A stretch of DNA of 64,000 nucleotides from Mesorhizobium caraganae (GTDB lineage: Bacteria; Pseudomonadota; Alphaproteobacteria; Rhizobiales; Rhizobiaceae): positions 99,854-163,853 of the forward strand of contig NZ_JAFCGY010000011.1 of the NCBI RefSeq assembly GCF_016836705.1, given 5' to 3'. Below are positions 34,192 to 42,811 of this stretch, piece by piece (position 1 is the stretch's first letter; the number at the start of each line of letters is the position of its first letter). The position numbers were made by a program, and so were the translations under genes. The notes beneath the pieces were generated by a model. That model was not told where the DNA came from. It saw nothing but the letters and a program-made list of their open reading frames with translations, and searched no databases.

Positions 34192-35433
34192 TCAGTTCAT
34201 CGCTTGCGAGGTTTCCGAGGCAATCCGCCATTGGCCGTCGCTCTTCACCAGCCCAAGGGTGACTCGTGCCTTGCCGGTCATACGCGCCACCGATTTGTCC
34301 TTCGGCTGATAGTCATAGCTCATCGCGAACACGGCTTCGGCGCGGTTCTCGCCCTGCGGCGTCACGTCGAGGCTGCCGGGCTCGAGACTGAACGACCAGG
34401 ATGCAAATTGCGCGAACCAGCCGGTCTTGAGCTTGATGACGGCGTCGCTGTCGTAGCGCGTGCCGAAGATGGTGGCGGAAGGGGCATAGAGCCGCTTGAC
34501 GGTCTCGCGGATCGCCGCCGCATCGGGCGCCAGATAATCGTCACGCAGGAATTTCTCGATGGCGGTCTTGTCGTCGCCGACGGAGCGTTCGAGTGCCGCG
34601 ACCTTTGTCTCGGGCGCCGGAGCGGCGGCGGGCTTCGGCTGCGCGACCGTTTCACCGCCAGGCACGAACTCAAACCGCTCGAGCAGCGAACCCTGTTCCC
34701 AGGGGCGCTGTCCCTCGCGGGTTTCGGAAACCACGTCGCGGCGGACCGCGATCATCATGTCGTTGATGCCCTGGCCGGGTTCGGCCATGTGCCGCAGCAA
34801 TGCGGCGGCAAACGGCGAATTGCGCCCCGTTCCGTCCATGGCGACAGCACCCGGCGCCGTCGAAAAGGCGATGAAGGAGCCGCGCGTCGAATCGAACTGC
34901 GCCAGGCCGGCAAGCGCCGTCGCCGAGCGGGTGGTGGCAGTGCGGCTCAGACTGCGGGCAAAGGGATTGTTGCGGCAGGCATCGAGGAACACCAGGCTGA
35001 CCTTGGTCTGCTGTTCCATGATGTCGAGGACTTCGTCGATCGGCACGGCTTCGAGCTGCAGTTTGACCGGCATGTCGAGCCGGGCGTCGACCGGCACGAT
35101 ATAGTTGCGCCCTTCGACCTGCAGGCCATGGCCGGCATAATAGAACAGCCCGACGCCCGCACCTTGCAGCGCATCGGAAAATTCGCCGATCTTGCGCTCG
35201 AGCTCACGCTTGCCGAGATCGTTGCCCTCGATGACGTCGAAGCCGATCGAGCGCAGCTTGCCGGCAATGTCGAGCGCATCGTTGACCGGATTGGTGAGGG
35301 TGCCGGCCTCGGCATAGGTGCCGTTGCCGATGACCAGCGCCACGCGCCGTTCCGGCTGCGCATCGGCGCTCAGGAGCAAAAGCTCCATAAACGCCACCGC
35401 CAAGATAACCAGCCTGCCCATGGCCGATATCAT
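34192..35433 (-). CDS. Caspase family protein (peptidase C14) with a C-terminal NTF2-like domain
   Basis: The 413-residue protein has a signal sequence or membrane anchor (MISAMGRLVILAVAFMELLL, then SADAQ). A caspase p20 domain follows from RRVALVIGNGTY. The catalytic dyad is intact: H102 in FYYAGHGLQ and C153 in FLDACRNNPFA. After an Ala/Pro-rich linker (about residues 275-295), the C-terminal 120 residues (IEKFLRDDYLAPDAAAIRET) look like an NTF2/SnoaL-type fold. Bacterial orthocaspases cut after Arg/Lys; their physiological substrates are mostly unknown. The export signal suggests a periplasmic protease. It is divergent from argJ. Confidence 0.9.
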   Translation of the reverse strand: MISAMGRLVILAVAFMELLLLSADAQPERRVALVIGNGTYAEAGTLTNPVNDALDIAGKLRSIGFDVIEGNDLGKRELERKIGEFSDALQGAGVGLFYYAGHGLQVEGRNYIVPVDARLDMPVKLQLEAVPIDEVLDIMEQQTKVSLVFLDACRNNPFARSLSRTATTRSATALAGLAQFDSTRGSFIAFSTAPGAVAMDGTGRNSPFAAALLRHMAEPGQGINDMMIAVRRDVVSETREGQRPWEQGSLLERFEFVPGGETVAQPKPAAAPAPETKVAALERSVGDDKTAIEKFLRDDYLAPDAAAIRETVKRLYAPSATIFGTRYDSDAVIKLKTGWFAQFASWSFSLEPGSLDVTPQGENRAEAVFAMSYDYQPKDKSVARMTGKARVTLGLVKSDGQWRIASETSQAMN

Positions 35434-35589
35434 AACGCCAGAGTCCCCGGCGGCGCCAACGGATTTGAAATGCAAGCTTAATCCAAGGTGGCTTGCCGGC
35501 GCCGACGGCCAAGAAAACGCCCTTGCGCCGGGCCGTGGTATCGGGCAAACCGGCCTTCCCCAGCGTTTTCCCGTCGCCCGAGGTCTCCA

Positions 35590-36831
35590 ATGTCCGCAAC
35601 GATTTCGCCGCTCGCGCCGAAGAAATATCCCAAAATGCCTGCCATTGAGGGCGTGCGCATCGCCACCGCCGAGGCCGGGATCAAATACAAGAACCGCACC
35701 GATTTGCTGGCCATGGTCTTCGATGCCGGCACCGCTGTCGCCGGCGTGTTCACGAAATCGAAATGCCCCTCGGCACCGGTCGATTTCTGCCGGCAGAACC
35801 TTGGCGCCGGCAAGGCGCGGGTGCTGGTCGTCAACTCCGGCAACGCCAACGCCTTCACCGGCAAGAAGGGCCGCGCCTCTACCCAACTGACCGGCGAGGC
35901 GGCGGCCAAGGCTGCAGGCTGCACCCCAGGCGAAGTGTTCCTCGCCTCCACCGGCGTCATCGGCGAGCCGCTCGACACCAGCAAATTCAGCCATCTGCTG
36001 GCCGGGCTGGTCAAGGACGGCAAGCCGGACCTTTGGACCGAAGCGGCCAAGGCCATCATGACCACCGACACCTATCCGAAAGTGGCGACCGCGACGGTCA
36101 AGCTCGGCGACGCCGACGTCATCATCAACGGCATTTCCAAGGGCGCCGGCATGATCGCGCCCGACATGGCGACGATGCTGTCCTTCATCGCCACCGACGC
36201 ACCGATCGCCGCCCCCGTGCTGCAGGATTTATTGTCGCGCGGCACGGCCAAGACCTTCAATGCGGTCACCGTCGACAGCGACACCTCGACCAGCGACACG
36301 CTGCTGTTGTTCGCCACCGGTGCCGCCGCCAAGCGCGGCGCGCCCGCCATCAGCGATCCCAAGGATGCGCGCCTCGGCGCCTTCCGCCGTGCGCTTGGCA
36401 AGGTGCTGAAATCGCTGGCGCTGCAAGTGGTGCGCGACGGCGAGGGCGCCCGCAAGCAGGTCGAAGTCACCGTTACTGGCGCGAAATCGGCGCGCTCGGC
36501 CAAGCGCATCGCGCTGTCGATCGCCAATTCGCCACTGGTCAAGACGGCGGTTGCCGGCGAGGACGCCAATTGGGGGCGCGTCGTCATGGCCGTCGGCAAG
36601 GCCGGCGAACCGGCCGACCGCGACCTTCTGTCGATCTGGTTCGGCGACAACCGGCTGGCGCATGAAGGCGAACGCGATCCAGGCTACTCCGAGGAAGCGA
36701 CCTCGGCCTATATGAAGCGCGACGACATCCGCATCCGCGCCGATATCGGTATCGGCCGTGGCAAGGCGACGGTGTGGACCTGCGACCTCACCAAGGAATA
36801 TGTCGCCATCAATGGCGATTACCGGAGCTGA
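35590..36831 (+). CDS. argJ: Bifunctional glutamate N-acetyltransferase/amino-acid acetyltransferase
   Basis: ArgJ recycles the acetyl group from N-acetylornithine to glutamate in arginine synthesis, and may also use acetyl-CoA. The 413-residue length is normal. The self-cleavage site is A194-T195 in GMIAPDMATML, where T195 becomes the N-terminal nucleophile. NAVTVDSDTSTSDTLLLF is a second signature. The ATG at 35590 (MSATISPLAPKKYPKMPAIE) follows an upstream open frame that I treat as a shadow. The stop overlaps the next gene start by one base. Confidence 0.97.
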   Translation: MSATISPLAPKKYPKMPAIEGVRIATAEAGIKYKNRTDLLAMVFDAGTAVAGVFTKSKCPSAPVDFCRQNLGAGKARVLVVNSGNANAFTGKKGRASTQLTGEAAAKAAGCTPGEVFLASTGVIGEPLDTSKFSHLLAGLVKDGKPDLWTEAAKAIMTTDTYPKVATATVKLGDADVIINGISKGAGMIAPDMATMLSFIATDAPIAAPVLQDLLSRGTAKTFNAVTVDSDTSTSDTLLLFATGAAAKRGAPAISDPKDARLGAFRRALGKVLKSLALQVVRDGEGARKQVEVTVTGAKSARSAKRIALSIANSPLVKTAVAGEDANWGRVVMAVGKAGEPADRDLLSIWFGDNRLAHEGERDPGYSEEATSAYMKRDDIRIRADIGIGRGKATVWTCDLTKEYVAINGDYRS

Positions 36832-37610
36832 TGGAATTGGCTTCCAGGCATCCGGCAAGCATGCTCGCCATCGTGCGCCGCTACGAGGCGGCGGGTTTTC
36901 GCGCCTGGCCGGCGGCGGCGGTCCACTATGACGGTACCTGGGTGGTGCGGCTGACGGCCGGCCATCCGGCCAAGCGGCTGAACTCGGTCAACCCGCTCGA
37001 TCCCGGCGATACCCAGCACATTGCCGAGCGCATCGGCCGCGCCAGTCGGCGCTTCGATGCCTATGGCAGGCCGCTGACCTTCCGCATCTCGCCGCTGTCA
37101 GGGCCGGACCTGGCCAGGCATCTCGACGATGAGGGCTGGAGCACATTCGACGAATCGCTGGTGATGCGGCTGCCGCTGGCGGATGCGCAGCTGGCGCTGG
37201 CCATGGACCAGATACCGCTGAAGGATATCAGCCGCTTTCTTGGTGCGTCGCTCAAGGTCAGTGGCTCGGATCCATCGCTGCGGCCGGGGCTTTCGGAAAT
37301 CATCGGCGCGATTCAACCCGAGGTCGGGCTGTTTGCACTTGAGGAAGGGGCCGACCCGCTGGCGGTGCTGATCTGCGTCCATGACGGCGATCTTGCCGGC
37401 CTGTTCGAGGTCGCTACCGACAAATCGGCGCGCAACAAGGGTCACGGCCGCAACCTGATCCTGTCGGCGCTGAAGTGGGCCAGGCTGCGCGGGGCGCGGG
37501 AAGCCTGGCTGCAGGTCGAGGCCGGCAATGCGCCGGCGCTGGCGCTCTATCGGTCGCTCGGCTTCGAGGAAGTCTATCGCTACCACTATCGCCGGCCGCC
37601 CGGCGCATGA
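36831..37610 (+). CDS. GNAT family N-acetyltransferase
   Basis: This 259-residue protein carries a GNAT domain in its C-terminal half: GLFEVATDKSARNKGHGRNL and then EAWLQVEAGNAPALALYRSL, which gives the GLF and acetyl-CoA binding pattern. The substrate is unknown. Its ATG shares one base with the argJ stop (TGATG), and its stop overlaps the mutT start (ATGA), so argJ, this gene and mutT are translated as a unit. The N-terminal half looks like a degenerate GNAT repeat. Confidence 0.92.
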   Translation: MELASRHPASMLAIVRRYEAAGFRAWPAAAVHYDGTWVVRLTAGHPAKRLNSVNPLDPGDTQHIAERIGRASRRFDAYGRPLTFRISPLSGPDLARHLDDEGWSTFDESLVMRLPLADAQLALAMDQIPLKDISRFLGASLKVSGSDPSLRPGLSEIIGAIQPEVGLFALEEGADPLAVLICVHDGDLAGLFEVATDKSARNKGHGRNLILSALKWARLRGAREAWLQVEAGNAPALALYRSLGFEEVYRYHYRRPPGA

Positions 37611-38026
37611 GCGAGGTTGCTAAAGGTAAACGCCTGCTCCTGGTCGCCGCCTGCGCGCTGGTCGATACCGATGGCCGCGTGCTACTGGCGCAGCGGCCAG
37701 AAGGCAAGCAGCTTGCCGGCCTGTGGGAGTTCCCGGGCGGCAAGGTCGAGCCCGGCGAGACGCCGGAACAATGCCTGATCCGCGAACTGCAGGAAGAGAT
37801 CGGCATCGAGACCGACATACCGTGCCTGGCGCCGCTGACCTTCGCCAGCCATTCCTACGATGATTTCCATCTCTTGATGCCGCTCTTCGTCTGCCGTCGT
37901 TTTCGCGGCATCGCGCAACCGAAAGAGGGGCAGGTGCTGAAATGGGTGCGGCCGAAGCAAATGCGGGACTATCCGATGCCGCCTGCCGACGCACCGCTGA
38001 TCCAGTTCCTCATCGATCTGTTGTGA
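37607..38026 (+). CDS. mutT: Nudix (MutT-type) 8-oxo-dGTP pyrophosphatase
   Basis: This 139-residue Nudix hydrolase should remove 8-oxo-dGTP from the nucleotide pool. The Nudix box is complete: GGKVEPGETPEQCLIRELQE followed by EIG. The MutT-type core WEFPGG precedes it, and the substrate-binding end has WVRPKQMRDYPMPPAD. The ATG lies in an ATGA overlap with the GNAT gene stop. The 3' end is followed by about 100 bases before the next small gene. Confidence 0.94.
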   Translation: MSEVAKGKRLLLVAACALVDTDGRVLLAQRPEGKQLAGLWEFPGGKVEPGETPEQCLIRELQEEIGIETDIPCLAPLTFASHSYDDFHLLMPLFVCRRFRGIAQPKEGQVLKWVRPKQMRDYPMPPADAPLIQFLIDLL

Positions 38027-38124
38027 GCAGAAGCCATTTCGCCGGCCTGATTTAACCAGCGTTAATGGAAGATTTATCTCGTCGTGAAAAGTTGCGGCAA
38101 AGCGGATTCGCCGGGAGCGATTGC

Positions 38125-38439
38125 ATGAGCCTCGACAGGGAATGGGACTCGATCCGGCCGGATCGCAGCTTTCGCGCCGCCAATGCCGGTATGAGCATAT
38201 TGCGCATCACGCTGCTGTTCGGCTCGGCTGCGGTGGCGCTGGCCCTGATTGCGGTCCCCGTCCTCGACAAACAGACGCGATCGTCCAGCCGCGATCCCCT
38301 TACAAGCGGCCTGGACACGATGAACACCGGCTCGGTCGGCGCGCGCGCCACCTATACGCTGCGCAGAAGCGTGCTGCAGCCCTCACCCAGTTCGGTCTGC
38401 ATCATCCGCGCCGACGGCCAGCGCAGCGGCGACTGCTGA
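38125..38439 (+). CDS. Hypothetical membrane protein
   Basis: The 104-residue protein has one clear transmembrane helix (ILRITLLFGSAAVALALIAV) near residues 25-45. A short Ser/Arg-rich outer tail contains two cysteines (SSVCIIR and the final C). I do not recognise a family, but similar small proteins sit beside pilin genes in Rhizobiales. The ATG at 38125 (MSLDREWDSIRPDRSFR) has gggag 7 bases upstream; an earlier ATG at 38065 is possible. The Flp pilin gene follows by 127 bases. Confidence 0.75.
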   Translation: MSLDREWDSIRPDRSFRAANAGMSILRITLLFGSAAVALALIAVPVLDKQTRSSSRDPLTSGLDTMNTGSVGARATYTLRRSVLQPSPSSVCIIRADGQRSGDC

Positions 38440-38566
38440 CGAAGAAGGTCAACAAAAGCTTATTGATTTCCTTAACGCGGGCCCCGTTTCATCGCCTGTT
38501 AAGCTTGTGCCGTTAACCTTTCTTAACAGGTCGGCGGTATGGTCGTGACAAGAGGGATCGACGATC

Positions 38567-38749
38567 ATGAAGACATTGTTGCAACGATTTTTGGAGGACG
38601 AAACAGGCGCCACGGCCATTGAATATGGCCTGATCGTCGCCGTGCTGTCGCTTGCCATCGTCGGTGGCGTCGGCAAGGTCAGCAATGCGATCCAGTTTCT
38701 GTTCAGCGACACCAACAGCAAGCTTGCCAACGCCTTCGCCGAGCACTGA
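38567..38749 (+). CDS. Flp family type IVb pilin
   Basis: The 60-residue product is a prepilin of the tight-adherence (Tad) system. Its N-terminus has a short leader and the processing region, DETGATAIEYGLIVAVLSLA, with the conserved Glu-Tyr after the cleavage site and a single hydrophobic helix. It is made as a pilin subunit and assembled at the inner membrane. No cpa or tad assembly gene lies in the window, so the machinery must be encoded elsewhere. agaggg lies about 11 bases before the ATG. Confidence 0.94.
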   Translation: MKTLLQRFLEDETGATAIEYGLIVAVLSLAIVGGVGKVSNAIQFLFSDTNSKLANAFAEH

Positions 38750-38761
38750 TCCGGAGCAGCG

Positions 38762-39685
38762 TCAACGCCCGCCGGGATTTTCCAGTATGGTCTTCAGCGA
38801 GACCTTCGCCGAGCCCGGTTTCAAGGGCTTTTGCTGCGAGGCATCGGGTGCCCAGCCCGACATCCAGACAACAGAGAAACTTGCCCTGATCCGGCCATCG
38901 GCGTCTGAAAAGCGTTCGGCATAGATTTCGGCAGCACGGGCAAACAGCTTTCGCGCACCCGGCCGCCGGCTGCGATCGGTCAGCGCGCTGGTTTCGCCCA
39001 TCGCCCTGAGATCGGCGGTGAGGTCGAAAAGAGTATCGTAGCGCACAGTCACTGTTTCGACGTCGGCCACCGGCAGCGCAAGGCCAGCGCGCTGCAGCAG
39101 TGCGCCGGCGTCGCGGACATCGGTGAAGGGGATGACACGCGGGCTAGCGCCGCCATAAAGCTCGGTCTCGGCGGCGAGCAGGCTTTCGCGAAGTTCGGAA
39201 AGTGTGCCGGCGCCGGCGAAGGCGCCAAGGAAAAGCCCGTCGGGCCGCAAAGCACGGCGGATCTGCACCAGCATGCCGGGAATGTCGTTCATCGCCTGCA
39301 AAGACAGAAGCGAGACGGCGAGGTCGAGGCTTTCGGGCTGGAACGGCACGGTCTCCAGGGGTGCCACCAGCCCTGGCCGACCGTCCAGAAACGCTGCGTC
39401 CGCTTCGACGCGCACAATTTCTGCTGCCTTGCCGCTTGCAGCAACCACATCCGCCGCGGCCGGCGTCTGGCAAAACAACACGGCGGCCTTGCCGAACCGG
39501 CGTTCGACCGCGCCGAGCCGGTCAGCGAGATCTTCCGCTGCCCGCCGCATCAGAAAATCGGCGCCGGCCACAGGATGGCACAATGCCCGGCGCTTGTGTG
39601 CCAGCCAGAGCTCTGTATCGATGATGGGCTGCAAGGCAAACAATCCCTGTCTGTCCGCCTTGTGATATCGTGGCGCGGACGACAA
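38762..39685 (-). CDS. SAM-dependent methyltransferase (NDUFAF5-like)
   Basis: The 307-residue protein has a class I methyltransferase fold. The central part reads VPFQPESLDLAVSLLSLQAM and then NDIPGMLVQIRRALRPDGLF, a pattern close to NDUFAF5, an assembly factor of respiratory complex I. The first strand of the SAM-binding site is weak (KAAVLFCQTPAAA), so the exact activity is unsure. The start is probably a TTG at 39685; no ATG lies between it and the upstream stop. The gene begins near the start of the divergent comF gene, so their promoters overlap. Confidence 0.82.
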   Translation of the reverse strand: MSSAPRYHKADRQGLFALQPIIDTELWLAHKRRALCHPVAGADFLMRRAAEDLADRLGAVERRFGKAAVLFCQTPAAADVVAASGKAAEIVRVEADAAFLDGRPGLVAPLETVPFQPESLDLAVSLLSLQAMNDIPGMLVQIRRALRPDGLFLGAFAGAGTLSELRESLLAAETELYGGASPRVIPFTDVRDAGALLQRAGLALPVADVETVTVRYDTLFDLTADLRAMGETSALTDRSRRPGARKLFARAAEIYAERFSDADGRIRASFSVVWMSGWAPDASQQKPLKPGSAKVSLKTILENPGGR

Positions 39686-39705
39686 ACCACGTGGCCGATC
39701 CGGTG

Positions 39706-40476
39706 ATGGAGATCAAGAGCCTCGCTCAAACGATGTTGGACTGGCCAGCACGGGTGCTGTTCCCGCCGGTCTGCGCCGGCTGCCGCAGGCATGTCTCTCA
39801 GCCTGGCGTTTTATGTGGCGCCTGCTGGCCCAAGCTCAGGCTCCTGGAGCGGCCATGGTGCGCGGTGATGGGCACGCCATTCACCCACGACATGGGCGAG
39901 GGGTTCCTGTCGGCCGAAGCGATCGCCGATCCGCCGCCTTTCGAGCGGGCGCGGGCGGCCGTGGCCTATTCGGGGGTTGCCCGCCAGATGGTGCAAGGGC
40001 TGAAATACCAGGACCGCACTGATCTTGCGCCATGGATGGCGCGCTGGATGCTGCGCGCCGGCGCCGAACTGATCGCGGATGCCGATGTCGTCGTGCCGGT
40101 GCCGCTGCACTGGCGGCGCTTTTTCAGGCGACAGTTCAACCAGTCGGCGGAACTGGCGAGGGCTGTTTCGCAGCTCAGCGGGGTGTCTTTCTCGCCCTCG
40201 GCGATCCGGCGCGTCAAGCTCACGCGCCAGCAGGTCGGGCTGGAGCGGCAGGAGCGCGAGGACAATGTGCGCGCCGCCTTCCGTGTGCCCACGGAAGCAG
40301 AAATCGAGATCGCCGGCCGCCGCGTGCTTCTGGTCGACGATGTCTACACCACTGGCGCCACCGTGCGCTCGGTCGCCAAGGCATTGAAAAAGGGCGGCGC
40401 CGGAGCGGTCGACGTGCTGACCTTCGCGCGTGTCCTGCCGGGGGACTTTCGGGCAGACGAGTCCGCGACTATATAA
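39706..40476 (+). CDS. ComF family protein (double zinc ribbon, phosphoribosyltransferase)
   Basis: This protein of about 256 residues resembles ComF. The N-terminal zinc ribbon has CAGCRRHVSQPGVLCGACW, four cysteines for one metal. The C-terminal phosphoribosyltransferase domain has the PRPP-binding motif VLLVDDVYTTGATVRSVAKA. In competent bacteria ComF takes part in DNA uptake; in alphaproteobacteria its role is unclear. An ATG at 39706 (MEIKSLAQTMLDWP) is preferred over a GTG at 39670. It is followed by grxC 28 bases later. Confidence 0.9.
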   Translation: MEIKSLAQTMLDWPARVLFPPVCAGCRRHVSQPGVLCGACWPKLRLLERPWCAVMGTPFTHDMGEGFLSAEAIADPPPFERARAAVAYSGVARQMVQGLKYQDRTDLAPWMARWMLRAGAELIADADVVVPVPLHWRRFFRRQFNQSAELARAVSQLSGVSFSPSAIRRVKLTRQQVGLERQEREDNVRAAFRVPTEAEIEIAGRRVLLVDDVYTTGATVRSVAKALKKGGAGAVDVLTFARVLPGDFRADESATI

Positions 40477-40504
40477 GATCAAGGAAAGACAGGATTGCAG
40501 ACTG

Positions 40505-40783
40505 ATGCTCGATGTGACGATCTATACCCGCATGATGTGCGGCTATTGCGCGGCGGCCAAGCGGCTGCTCGACCGCAAGGGTGTCGCCTACACCGAGCAT
40601 GACGCATCCTTCTCGCCGGAATTGCGCCAGGAAATGATTTCGCGGGCGCACGGGCGAGCCACCTTTCCGCAGATTTTCATTGGCGACACGCATGTCGGCG
40701 GCTCCGACGAACTCCACGAACTGGAGGCGCGGGGACAGCTGGACAGGTTGCTTGCCGACGGCTCGACGACACAGAGGGCATGA
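40505..40783 (+). CDS. grxC: Glutaredoxin 3
   Basis: The 92-residue protein reduces disulfides with glutathione. The dithiol active site is C12-G-Y-C15 in TRMMCGYCAAAKRLL, and the glutathione-binding part reads TFPQIFIGDTHVGGSDELHE. The ATG at 40505 (MLDVTIYTRM) is the usual start; the frame is open further upstream inside comF. The stop overlaps the nitrilase gene start (ATGA). Confidence 0.97.
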   Translation: MLDVTIYTRMMCGYCAAAKRLLDRKGVAYTEHDASFSPELRQEMISRAHGRATFPQIFIGDTHVGGSDELHELEARGQLDRLLADGSTTQRA

Positions 40784-41652
40784 CGATGGGTGTTTTCAAG
40801 GCGGCGGCGATCCAGATGCGTTCGGGCGAAAGCCCCGAGCGCAACGCGGTCGATCTGGAGCGGCTGGTGCGTGAGGCGGCAAGCCTGGGTGCTACCTACA
40901 TCCAGACCCCGGAAATGACCGGCGCGCTGATCCGCGACAAGGAAGCCAGGTCCGCCTCCTTCACTTCGGAAGATAAGGACGTCATCGTTTCGACCGCGCG
41001 CAAGCTCGCCCGTGAACTCGGCGTCTTCCTGCATATTGGCTCGACCGCCATCCTGCGTGCCGACGGCAAGCTCGCCAACCGTGCGTTGCTGTTTGGACCG
41101 GACGGCGCCACGCTTGCCACCTACGACAAGATCCACATGTTCGATGTCGACCTCGACAATGGCGAGAGCTGGCGCGAATCCGCTGCCTATGAGCCGGGCA
41201 CCGAGGCCGTCGTCACCGAGATCGATGGCGCGAGGCTCGGCTTTGCCGTCTGCTACGATCTGCGCTTTCCGCAGTTGTTCCGCGCCGAGGCGCTGGCCGG
41301 CGCCGATCTTTTGTCTGTTCCCGCCGCCTTCACCCGCCAGACCGGCGAGGCCCACTGGCACGTGCTGCTGCGGGCCCGCGCCATCGAGAACGGCGCTTAT
41401 GTCGTTGCCGCGGCCCAGGGCGGATTGCATGAGGACGGCCGTGAGACGTTCGGCCATTCGCTGATCGTCGATCCGTGGGGCCGCATCATTGCCGAGGCGG
41501 CGCATGCCGAGCCTGGCGTGATCGTCGCCGAGATCGACACCGCGCAGTCGTCGGCCGCGCGCAAAAAAATCCCCAACCTCAAGAACGCGCGCGACTTTGC
41601 CGTCAATGCCGGCACGGCCGAGGCGCCCCGGCTCAGAGGCGCAGCTTCGTGA
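40780..41652 (+). CDS. Carbon-nitrogen hydrolase family protein (Nit2/omega-amidase-like)
   Basis: This 290-residue amidase has the nitrilase-family triad: E45 (QTPEMTG), K117 (TYDKIHMFDVD) and C158 (GFAVCYDLRFP). The sequence resembles Nit2/omega-amidase and related bacterial enzymes that break down alpha-ketoglutaramate or deaminated glutathione. The second idea fits its place next to a glutathione-using glutaredoxin. It begins 4 bases before the grxC stop and ends overlapping the DUF1178 start, so it belongs to the comF-grxC operon. Confidence 0.94.
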   Translation: MTMGVFKAAAIQMRSGESPERNAVDLERLVREAASLGATYIQTPEMTGALIRDKEARSASFTSEDKDVIVSTARKLARELGVFLHIGSTAILRADGKLANRALLFGPDGATLATYDKIHMFDVDLDNGESWRESAAYEPGTEAVVTEIDGARLGFAVCYDLRFPQLFRAEALAGADLLSVPAAFTRQTGEAHWHVLLRARAIENGAYVVAAAQGGLHEDGRETFGHSLIVDPWGRIIAEAAHAEPGVIVAEIDTAQSSAARKKIPNLKNARDFAVNAGTAEAPRLRGAAS

Positions 41653-42074
41653 TCCGCTTTGCCCTGATCTGCGAGCATGAGCACGAGTTCGAGGGCTGGT
41701 TTCGCAGCAATGACGATTTCGACACGCAGAAGAAGCGTGGCTTCGTCGACTGCCCGAGCTGCGGTTCGCACAAGGTGCAAAAGGCGCTGATGGCGCCGGC
41801 CGTCTCCACCGCCCGCAAGCAGGAAACAATCGCGCTGGCCATGGGCGAAGCGCAGAAGCAGGCGTTGGCGCAGCTGAAGGCGATGGCCGAGAAGGTGCGC
41901 GAGAATGCCGACTATGTCGGCGACAAATTCGCCGAGGAGGCGCGCAAGATCCATTTCGGCGAGAGCGACCCGCGCGGCATCTATGGCGAAGCGACGCTGG
42001 ACGAAGCCAAGAGCCTGGCCGAGGACGGCATCGAGTTCATGCCGATCCCGAGTTTTCCCGACGAACGGAACTGA
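41649..42074 (+). CDS. DUF1178 family protein
   Basis: The 141-residue protein starts with a GTG inside the nitrilase stop (GTGA) and reads IRFALICEHEHEFEGWFRSN. A CxxC lies in FVDCPSCGSHKVQKALMAPA, a likely zinc ribbon. The C-terminus has AEEARKIHFGESDPRGIYGE, then AKSLAEDGIEFMPIP, the family signature. The function is unknown; it is nearly always found beside the nitrilase in alphaproteobacteria, as here. Confidence 0.93.
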   Translation: MIRFALICEHEHEFEGWFRSNDDFDTQKKRGFVDCPSCGSHKVQKALMAPAVSTARKQETIALAMGEAQKQALAQLKAMAEKVRENADYVGDKFAEEARKIHFGESDPRGIYGEATLDEAKSLAEDGIEFMPIPSFPDERN

Positions 42075-42208
42075 GTTCCATGACCAGGCCGCAACGGCTC
42101 CGGAAGGCTGAGCGGCGGTCTGGACGGAACGATGCCAAAGGGGCTTCCGGCCAGCCGAATTGACTGTTCCTTTCCCGGCTGCTGCCGATCTCCGCTTGGC
42201 TCGGCTGT

Positions 42209-42706
42209 TCAGCCTGCATTCGCTATCAATTTCTCGAGCAACTGAGCCAGCGTCTCCCGCTCGGCGCTGCTGAGGCCGGCGAGGATTTCGTGTTCGTTGG
42301 CGACGTGAGCGGTGAGGGCCTCGTCGATCAACGCGAGACCCTTTTCAGTCAGTTGCACGACAATGCCGCGCCGGTCGTTGGGGTGGGGGCCGCGCAGGAT
42401 CAATCCTGCCTTTTCCAGCCGGTCGAGCCGGTTGGTCATGGCCCCCGATGTCACCATCGTCGCCTCGTAGAGCGCGGTCGGCGTCAGCGCATAGGGCTGG
42501 CCGGACCGGCGCAACGTCGCCAGCACGTCGAATTCGCCGGCTTGCAGACCGAAGCGGGCAAACAGCGGCGCGAGGCGTTCGCGGGCAATCAGCGACGAGG
42601 CTTCGTTCAATCGGCCGAGTACCAGCATCGGCGTAACATCCAGGTCCGGCCGCTCCCGCGCCCACTGCTCGACCGCCTTTGCCGCGCGATCCATTTGTCT
42701 TACCAT
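42209..42706 (-). CDS. MarR family transcriptional regulator
   Basis: The 165-residue product has the winged helix of MarR proteins: LQAGEFDVLATLRRSGQPYA, then TMVTSGAMTNRLDRLEKAGL and the wing ILRGPHPNDRRGIVVQLTEK. Start choice is open between ATGs at 42706 (MVRQMDRAAKAVE) and 42694. It is divergent from an EamA-family exporter, with a short intergenic space holding an inverted repeat (ATCTTGATGTTAAGAA, 42712-42727). It probably controls that exporter and itself. The 134 bases on its 3' side carry no gene. Confidence 0.93.
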   Translation of the reverse strand: MVRQMDRAAKAVEQWARERPDLDVTPMLVLGRLNEASSLIARERLAPLFARFGLQAGEFDVLATLRRSGQPYALTPTALYEATMVTSGAMTNRLDRLEKAGLILRGPHPNDRRGIVVQLTEKGLALIDEALTAHVANEHEILAGLSSAERETLAQLLEKLIANAG

Positions 42707-42711
42707 TAAAT

Positions 42712-42727
42712 ATCTTGATGTTAAGAA
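42712..42727. promoter_or_regulatory. Inverted repeat, candidate MarR operator
   Basis: ATCTTGATGTTAAGAA is an imperfect palindrome like known MarR boxes (atcttga...tcaagat). A further tcaagata half site lies at 42746-42753. The site lies 6 bases before the MarR gene start and about 85 bases before the EamA gene start. Confidence 0.5.
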
Positions 42728-42811
42728 TCTTTGCGTTATGCTACCTCAAGATACAGGACCGGCGGACTGCCGCAAGTGCCAATTTCGCAAGTGAGTGGAC
42801 GGGACCATCCG

